Below, piece after piece: positions 59,214-64,000 of a stretch of 64,000 nt of DNA. Source of the stretch: an uncultured Collinsella sp. (GTDB lineage: Bacteria > Actinomycetota > Coriobacteriia > Coriobacteriales > Coriobacteriaceae); contig URKG01000010.1 of NCBI GenBank assembly GCA_900548265.1, forward strand, positions 7,001 to 71,000, read 5' to 3'. Numbering within the stretch: position 1 is the first letter of the stretch; each line of letters opens with the position of its first letter. A program made the position numbers and the translations under genes. Below the pieces are notes generated by a model that was given only the letters and a program-made list of their open reading frames with translations, had not been told where the DNA came from and did not search any database.

Positions 59214-60330
59214 AAACCGCAGCCGTCCACGATCGAGTCTTTTTGTGCCTAACGGGCATCTTTCCGTCGATTACTCCCAATTTTGTCCAGTCAACGAATA
59301 GTTCAGACCGGAGTAATGCCTCAGCCCTTTGCTCATCCGGGCTTTTATCACGATATTTAGCATCGAGCATCCTGCATACGGCCTTAACGATCGCGCGGAA
59401 TCTACCCTCATCGGATATCTGTCTGTGTGTCAGGAGAAGTACATCGTAGCCCATGGCCTGAAGGGCCGTCATGCGATCGGCGTCACGCAAGCCATCCCCT
59501 GCGCGTCCGTGCGAGGCCTTTCCCTGACATTCAATGGCCACCTGTCGCCTGCTGTCCGGCGTAGAAAGTAGTAGGTCGATATATACACGGGACTTTCCCA
59601 CAATCGCTCGAGCACTTGTGCTTAACGTCACTTCGACATTGAGCTCTATGCCGCAAAAACCTTCGCCTCCCAGGGCTCGCGGCAGCCCGAGCAACAAATA
59701 CGCCTCGACCTCAAAAGGCGACGCGGCACCCAATGGGACGAGTTGCGATACCGCCATAAATCTATTGCCGTAACGCATCCCGCAAACATTTGAACAAAAA
59801 CGGTCAAGGTCTCTGCCCAAAACCAAAGCGTCTCGACGCCATAAATTTGAAGTGGCGCCGTCCTCGGACGGGCAGCGCACCCAACCGAACGTTGTCGAAA
59901 TCGCGCCCGAATCAATTGCACGCGTAAGCTCCGCCTCAAGTGCCACCGGCAGAGCGCACACCGCAAACAAGCCACACATCTCCGCCAACACAAAAAGAAG
60001 CTGAAGATCCGTCAGATGCCGCGACATGATGAATGCCGTCAGTAGAGGAGACGTAATCAAAAATCCATGCTCCGTTTCCAGCACAGATTCCCTGGGGAGC
60101 TCACCAAGAAACAGCCGCTGTCTAATGCTGGCAGGACAAGTCCGTTTGTTTCTCGTACGAACCAATGTATACAGTGGAAAACCGAGCGCAACCGCAGCCG
60201 TCGGGTTACGGGCGAGGTCATATCGCTGCCGGTCTTCTTCCGCTCGCGGAAGCGGCGGACACAAAGCGCGGACTTGAGGGGGCAAACGCCAGTATCTAAA
60301 AGCCGATATGTCACAAAGTAAATCCTTCAT
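59203..60330 (-). CDS. nuclease-fold (PD-(D/E)XK / DUF559-like) protein of a coriobacterial type
   Basis: A 375-residue protein. The N-terminal third starts MKDLLCDISAFRYWRLPP, recalling the opening helix of AbiEi-like winged-helix proteins. The C-terminal third, from SPFEVEAYLLLGLP near residue 220, has RVYIDLLLSTPDSRRQVAIECQGKASHGRAG (D ... E-x-x-x-K), then DADRMTALQAMGYDVLLLTHRQI. This is a Vsr/DUF559-type endonuclease core with the order D, E, K and a basic helix. The last three codons and stop lie in the repeat at 59093-59213, and a second copy lies upstream. ATG at 60330 (GTG at 60336 possible); no clear ribosome site. Codon use looks less GC-biased than neighbours. Confidence 0.7.
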   Translation of the reverse strand: MKDLLCDISAFRYWRLPPQVRALCPPLPRAEEDRQRYDLARNPTAAVALGFPLYTLVRTRNKRTCPASIRQRLFLGELPRESVLETEHGFLITSPLLTAFIMSRHLTDLQLLFVLAEMCGLFAVCALPVALEAELTRAIDSGAISTTFGWVRCPSEDGATSNLWRRDALVLGRDLDRFCSNVCGMRYGNRFMAVSQLVPLGAASPFEVEAYLLLGLPRALGGEGFCGIELNVEVTLSTSARAIVGKSRVYIDLLLSTPDSRRQVAIECQGKASHGRAGDGLRDADRMTALQAMGYDVLLLTHRQISDEGRFRAIVKAVCRMLDAKYRDKSPDEQRAEALLRSELFVDWTKLGVIDGKMPVRHKKTRSWTAAVLSE

Positions 60331-60413
60331 AGGCACAGGAAAACACGAATTTCAACCCAGCCTGTCTCGCATTGGGGCGAACGCACCAAAAATGGCACCG
60401 AACGGACTGTTAA

Positions 60414-60479
60414 GTTTTCAACAGCCCTCCCCAACTGGCCAAAAGCTTGCCAAAAGCTGGACGAAACCCTGTTGAAAAC
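60414..60479. repeat. 11-bp inverted repeat upstream of the nuclease-like gene
   Basis: GTTTTCAACAG (60414-60424) and CTGTTGAAAAC (60469-60479) around a 44-nt centre that itself holds CAAAAGCTTG and CAAAAGCTGG as near direct repeats. It lies between the gene start and the second 121-bp element, so the whole gap 60331-60630 consists of repeat-like DNA. Confidence 0.65.
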
Positions 60480-60509
60480 CCCATTTTTTCATGTAGAAGC
60501 TTTGCGCGG

Positions 60510-60630
60510 CAAGTGAGTAGACTTTTTTGAACATCCCGAGCAGGCCGGTCATCCTGCTTTTCAAAACCGCAGGTAGATAGCTTGTTACAAAACTGCCTGG
60601 TCGCCAAAGTGCTAAAAGTCTACTCACTTA
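60510..60630. mobile_element. 121-bp inverted-repeat element, copy 2
   Basis: Second copy in the same orientation as 59093-59213. Terminal repeats 60511-60526 and 60614-60629 are perfect over 16 bp; the left end has C instead of the outermost T. The right end supplies the last codons (S, K) and the TGA stop of pdxR, in a different frame from the TAG used by the nuclease-like gene at copy 1. Confidence 0.8.
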
Positions 60631-62060
60631 GATTGCAGAGTGCCCCCCATTAGCTGCAATTCCAAGGTATTAAGCACTTTTGGACTCAAATCGTCATACT
60701 GAACAAGAATTTGACTTGAGTTTTCAGGGACAGATGCGCCATCGGCACACCAATAGCAGTCACTGACATCGACGAATGGGATACCCGAGCGCGTGAGGGC
60801 CCGCACAAAAGAGCTTCCACCCGCTCCGCGCTCTGCAGCCACGGTGCAGTAAAGGCCCGCGTCTGCATGCTCAATCGAGACCTCCCCTGCCGGGAACGCT
60901 TTCCGTACAAGCGCCGTCAGGCCATCGCGCGCCTCGCGAGCGCGCACGCGCACGCGGTTCACATGTCGCTCGTAATCACCCGATTCCAGCAAACGAGCCA
61001 AAGCGACCTGGTCAACAGAGCTCACCGATGAGGCGTAAAAACCAAGGTTGTGCCTAAACCGCTCCATCAGCTCATCGGGCAACACCATGTACGCTAGACG
61101 CAACGCCGATGAAAGGCTCTTCGAAAACGTGTTGGTGTAGATAACCGACTGGGCGGCATCGATCGACGCGAGCGCGGGAATCGGCTTGCCGGCAAGGCGA
61201 AACTCACAATCAAAGTCATCTTCGATGAGATACCTGCCCGGCAGCTCGGCGGCCCAGCTGAGCAGCGCGTAGCGACGCGCAATGCTCGTCACAAGGCCGG
61301 TCGGATACTGATGGGACGGCATCAGGTGAAGGACATCGGTCCCGCTTTTCTGCAGAGTGCTCAAGTCCACGCCCTCATCATCCAACGGGATATGTCGTAC
61401 TTTGCAGCCCATAGCCTGATAGATGCGCGTCAGGCGTAAATAGCCAGGGTCCTCAACGGCATACACCTTGTCGGCTCCAAGCAGCTGAACCAACATGGTA
61501 TCGAGCAGCTGGGCGCCCGCGCCGATAACAATGTTGTTGGGGTCGACATTCATACCCCTTGTCCCGCGCAGATGATGAGCAATTGCGCGTCGTAGCCGAG
61601 CGGTGCCCTGTGCTGGCGCGGGCGAAAAGATCTCGCGCTCGTCTTCGGATGCCAGCGTCGCCCGCAGTGCGCTTTGCCAAAGCCGCGCCGCCTCCAAAGT
61701 GGAAGGAGAAAGTGCGTCGAATTGCTCGACCCGTCCATCAACATCATGTGCGTTAAGACCCGCAGGAGCGGAATCTCGATCAAGCTCTGTCTCAGCCGAA
61801 GCCAAAACCGGTGCATCCGGAAGCTCACAAGCGTAGTAGCCACGCCGCGGCATTGAGCAAATATAGCCCTCGGCAAGTAACTGGCTATATGCATTCTCGA
61901 TGGTAATGACACTGATTCCCAGATGACTGGCAAAGGCACGCTTAGACGGAAGATGCTCCCCCGCCGCAATGCGTCCAGCTACGATATCATCTCGAATTTG
62001 CTGGTAAACATACTCATAGAGCGATGCTTCGCCGCGTTTTTCCAAATTGTAGTCAAGCAT
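60624..62060 (-). CDS. pdxR: PdxR: GntR/MocR-family regulator of vitamin B6 synthesis
   Basis: A 478-residue MocR-type regulator. GntR winged helix at residues about 8-75 (LPSKRAFASHLGISVITIENAYSQLLAEGYI), then an aminotransferase class I-like domain with MPSHQYPTGLV, DDFDCEFR and the PLP-binding lysine in YTNTFSKSLSSALRLAYMVLP. PdxR binds PLP and controls pdxST, which lies divergently 145 nt away. ATG at 62060 after AGGTGA; a TTG at 62093 is in frame. The final residues are encoded by the repeat element at 60510-60630, so the natural C-terminus may have been altered. Confidence 0.92.
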   Translation of the reverse strand: MLDYNLEKRGEASLYEYVYQQIRDDIVAGRIAAGEHLPSKRAFASHLGISVITIENAYSQLLAEGYICSMPRRGYYACELPDAPVLASAETELDRDSAPAGLNAHDVDGRVEQFDALSPSTLEAARLWQSALRATLASEDEREIFSPAPAQGTARLRRAIAHHLRGTRGMNVDPNNIVIGAGAQLLDTMLVQLLGADKVYAVEDPGYLRLTRIYQAMGCKVRHIPLDDEGVDLSTLQKSGTDVLHLMPSHQYPTGLVTSIARRYALLSWAAELPGRYLIEDDFDCEFRLAGKPIPALASIDAAQSVIYTNTFSKSLSSALRLAYMVLPDELMERFRHNLGFYASSVSSVDQVALARLLESGDYERHVNRVRVRAREARDGLTALVRKAFPAGEVSIEHADAGLYCTVAAERGAGGSSFVRALTRSGIPFVDVSDCYWCADGASVPENSSQILVQYDDLSPKVLNTLELQLMGGTLQSK

Positions 62061-62072
62061 GAGCCTATCACC

Positions 62073-62117
62073 TGACCTTATTAAGTCATTCAATCTGGTA
62101 TTAGTCTGACCTTGTCA
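62073..62117. promoter_or_regulatory. PdxR-type operator pair in the pdxR/pdxS intergenic region
   Basis: Two TGACC-led boxes: TGACCTTATTAAGTCA (62073-62088) and TGACCTTGTCA (62107-62117). Both are palindromic at the ends (TGAC...GTCA) and repeat the word CTGACCTT. Their spacing is about 34 bp. The pair lies between pdxR and pdxS, where PdxR is known to bind in other bacteria. Confidence 0.55.
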
Positions 62118-62205
62118 TTATCTCGAAAACTGAGTATTTCGCCATACCCAGCTCCCAGATAGGATGTTCCGTCAAGCAAAGCACATGCCAACCAAGGGAG
62201 CAACC

Positions 62206-63096
62206 ATGGCAGAACAGACCAGCAAGGCCGATCGCGTCAAACTCAACCGCGAGCTCGCACAGATGCTCAAGGGCGGCGTCATCATGGACGTCACCACGCC
62301 CGAGCAGGCACGCATCGCCGAAGAGGCAGGCGCCTGCGCGGTCATGGCACTCGAGCGCATCCCGGCCGATATCCGTGCCGCAGGCGGCGTCTCGCGCATG
62401 AGTGACCCCAAGATGATCAAGGGCATCCAAGAGGCCGTCTCCATCCCCGTCATGGCCAAGTGCCGCATCGGTCACATCGTCGAGGCGCAGGTCCTTCAGG
62501 CCATCGATATCGACTACATCGATGAGTCCGAGGTTCTCTCCCCCGCCGACGATGTCTACCACATCGACAAAACCCAGTTTGACGTCCCGTTTGTCTGCGG
62601 TGCCCGCGACCTGGGCGAGGCGCTGCGCCGTGTTGCCGAGGGCGCCACGATGATTCGTACCAAGGGCGAGCCGGGCACGGGCGACGTCGTCCAGGCTGTG
62701 CGCCACATGCGCAAGATCCAAAAGCAGATCCGCGACGTTGTTGCCCTGCGTGACGACGAGCTCTTTGAGGCTGCCAAGCAGCTGCAGGTTCCGGTCGAGC
62801 TGGTGCGCGATGTCCACGCCACGGGCAAGCTTCCCGTCGTGAACTTTGCCGCCGGCGGCGTAGCAACCCCCGCCGACGCCGCGTTGATGATGCAGCTGGG
62901 TGCCGAAGGCGTCTTTGTGGGCTCGGGCATCTTTAAGAGCGGCGACCCGGCCAAGCGCGCCGCCGCCATCGTCAAGGCCGTGGCAAACTTCACCGATGCC
63001 AAGCTCATTGCCGAGCTTTCGGAGGACCTGGGCGAGGCCATGGTCGGCATCAACGCCGACGAGATTGAGATCATCATGGAAGAGCGCGGACGCTAG
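62206..63096 (+). CDS. pdxS: pyridoxal 5'-phosphate synthase lyase subunit PdxS
   Basis: A 296-residue TIM barrel that makes pyridoxal phosphate from ribose 5-phosphate, glyceraldehyde 3-phosphate and ammonia supplied by PdxT. GGVIMDVTTPEQARIAEEAGACAVMALERIPADIRAAGGVSRMSDP near the N-terminus is almost universal in the family. It continues with VMAKCRIGHIVEAQ, DYIDESEVLSPAD and NFAAGGVATPADAALMMQLGAEGVFVGSGIF. ATG at 62206 after AAGGGAGC; an upstream in-frame ATG at 62164 lacks family sequence. It is followed by pdxT after 20 nt. Confidence 0.97.
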   Translation: MAEQTSKADRVKLNRELAQMLKGGVIMDVTTPEQARIAEEAGACAVMALERIPADIRAAGGVSRMSDPKMIKGIQEAVSIPVMAKCRIGHIVEAQVLQAIDIDYIDESEVLSPADDVYHIDKTQFDVPFVCGARDLGEALRRVAEGATMIRTKGEPGTGDVVQAVRHMRKIQKQIRDVVALRDDELFEAAKQLQVPVELVRDVHATGKLPVVNFAAGGVATPADAALMMQLGAEGVFVGSGIFKSGDPAKRAAAIVKAVANFTDAKLIAELSEDLGEAMVGINADEIEIIMEERGR

Positions 63097-63116
63097 TCCA
63101 GCAGAAAGGATCGCGC

Positions 63117-63704
63117 ATGAGCGATTACGCAGACCAGACGGTCGCCGTGCTGGCGGTCCAAGGTGCTTTTGCCGAGCACGAGGCGAGGCTGTCCGAGCTG
63201 GGCGCACACTGTATTGAGCTGAGGCAGGCGGCCGATTTGCAGCAGGACTTTGACCGTCTAGTACTTCCCGGCGGCGAGTCTACCGTTCAAGGGAAGCTGC
63301 TTGATGAGTTGGGCATGCTCGAGGAGCTTCGTGCCCGCATTGTTGAAGGCATGCCCGTCCTGGGCACCTGCGCCGGCCTGATTCTGCTGGCTCACGACCT
63401 TGCCGCCCATGACGATAAGGGCACGCCGCGTTTGGCAACCATGGACGTACTTGTCGAGCGCAATGCCTACGGCAGGCAGCTCGGCAGCTTTCGAACCAAG
63501 GGGCAGGTAGCCGGCATCGACGGTCAAGTGCCGCTGACGTTTATCCGCGCGCCCCGCATCGTCGAGGTCCACGGCGACGCAAAGGCCCTAGCGAAAGTCG
63601 ACGGACGCATCGTCGCCGCCCGCCAGGGCAACCAGCTCGGCGTAACCTTCCACCCCGAACTCGATGAAGACACCCGCCTCCACGAACTGTTCCTACAAAT
63701 GTAG
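63117..63704 (+). CDS. pdxT: pyridoxal 5'-phosphate synthase glutaminase subunit PdxT
   Basis: A 195-residue class-I glutaminase: VLAVQGAFAEHEARLSELGA near residue 10, LVLPGGESTVQGKLL (oxyanion region) near 43, GTCAGLILLAHDL with the nucleophilic Cys near 80, and TFHPELDEDTRLHELFL with the His and Glu of the triad at the end. It releases ammonia for PdxS and is the second gene of the operon. GAAAGGATCG precedes the ATG. Confidence 0.96.
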   Translation: MSDYADQTVAVLAVQGAFAEHEARLSELGAHCIELRQAADLQQDFDRLVLPGGESTVQGKLLDELGMLEELRARIVEGMPVLGTCAGLILLAHDLAAHDDKGTPRLATMDVLVERNAYGRQLGSFRTKGQVAGIDGQVPLTFIRAPRIVEVHGDAKALAKVDGRIVAARQGNQLGVTFHPELDEDTRLHELFLQM

Positions 63705-63727
63705 GCATCGAAATCAACAAACGAAAC

Positions 63728-63791
63728 GAGAGTGGATAATCTCCCACTTTGAGCTTGAATGCAGACTCAAACCGGGAGATTATCCACTCTC
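63728..63791. repeat. 18-bp perfect inverted repeat downstream of pdxT
   Basis: GAGAGTGGATAATCTCCC (63728-63745) and its exact complement (63774-63791), with an inner TTTGAG / CTCAAA pair (63748-63753, 63766-63771) extending the stem. Located 24 nt after the pdxT stop. It might act as a terminator, though no U-run follows directly. Confidence 0.85.
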
Positions 63792-63800
63792 ATGCTATGT

Positions 63801-63854
63801 AGTCGTTGGGGACGTTCTTAAACGACTAGTCAAACAAGAACGTCCCCAATGACT
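63801..63854. repeat. 19-bp inverted repeat with one mismatch
   Basis: Arms AGTCGTTGGGGACGTTCTT (63801-63819) and AAGAACGTCCCCAATGACT (63836-63854), 16-nt loop AAACGACTAGTCAAAC, which itself contains the palindrome GACTAGTC. It begins 10 nt after the previous palindrome. Confidence 0.85.
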
Positions 63855-63877
63855 ATCTTTTGGCAAGTTTGAATCAA

Positions 63878-64000
63878 GGCAACGCCGATGTTTTGGTACC
63901 GACAGCGAGCGCCCACCAGAGCGAACAAATTGACATGAAAAGAGGACGGCATAGACCTTCTGGTCATGCCGTCCTCTTTGAATGACAAGTTGTCGCTCTG
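63878..64000 (+). repeat. 123-bp dispersed repeat, copy 2, with terminator-like hairpin
   Basis: Matches 7222-7344 without gaps to the last base of the window, so it may continue. The hairpin at 63939-63979 (AAAGAGGACGGCAT / ATGCCGTCCTCTTT plus GACC/GGTC) is better paired than in copy 1. As in copy 1, an unrelated long palindrome lies just to its left. The 63705-64000 interval contains only these repeats. Confidence 0.85.

Noticed and set aside
59093..60630. CRISPR array or retron as explanation for the repeats
   Set aside because: Only two long copies 1.3 kb apart with inverted ends, no regular spacers, no Cas genes and no reverse transcriptase.
1..64000. tRNA, rRNA and known riboswitches
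   Set aside because: I looked in the larger intergenic gaps and saw no cloverleaf ends, rRNA segments or recognisable riboswitch cores, although small ones could be missed by eye.

Overview
The window looks like chromosomal DNA of an anaerobic, high-GC coriobacterium, most probably Collinsella or a close relative. This is inferred from GC-rich coding, the mix of anaerobic enzymes (an Etf-linked lactate-type dehydrogenase, a reverse rubrerythrin), PTS and branched-chain amino acid transport, and proteins that look like typical Coriobacteriia families. No rRNA, tRNA, CRISPR array, transposase or phage gene was seen. Coding is dense on both strands, and intergenic spaces are rich in long hairpins and short dispersed repeats.

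Layout. 1-4.4 kb (-): a recJ gene fused to a RecQ-like helicase, followed by rel (cut by the window edge). 4.6-7.1 kb: a BASS-family transporter, then cutC with a GalT-like gene. 7.1-7.4 kb: a palindrome and a 123-bp repeat that recurs at the right end of the window. 7.4-12.3 kb (-): a complete livKHMGF branched-chain amino acid ABC transporter, with the remnant of a second livK beside it. 12.8-25.6 kb: hom, a CPA2-type antiporter, full-length purL, an EamA exporter, a GGDEF protein, a KdgT-like permease, azlCD and an HD hydrolase. 25.6-29.2 kb (-): an FAD-linked 2-hydroxyacid dehydrogenase fused to EtfB, next to an EtfA carrying ferredoxin clusters, probably a two-gene version of electron-confurcating lactate dehydrogenase. 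29.6-32.8 kb (+): an operon of small exported or anchored proteins resembling Csc/WxL surface clusters.

33.7-39.3 kb (+): a three-gene operon (TerB-domain protein, DUF2791/BrxD-like ATPase, Lhr-type helicase) matching the architecture of the Shango anti-phage system. 39.4-46 kb: a spermidine-synthase-like protein, a bacterial Elp3, a DUF4097 protein with an XRE regulator, a methyltransferase and TrmB. 46-50.6 kb: a Ski2-like DUF3516 helicase and a DUF2130 coiled-coil protein. 50.7-54.2 kb (-): a BglG-controlled PTS/ChbG operon with a visible antiterminator/terminator pair. 54.3-58.1 kb (-): a metallophosphoesterase, a HIRAN protein with a frameshifted small partner, and an aldehyde/alcohol dehydrogenase pair. 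58.4 kb: reverse rubrerythrin. 59.1-60.6 kb: a nuclease-like gene bracketed by two 121-bp elements whose 17-bp terminal inverted repeats carry stop codons in all three frames. 60.6-63.7 kb: pdxR divergent from pdxST. The right edge holds two more palindromes and the second 123-bp repeat.

The points most worth a second look are the Shango operon, the three-frame-stop inverted-repeat elements and the gene between them, the LctD-EtfB and RecJ-RecQ fusions, and the surface-protein operon.
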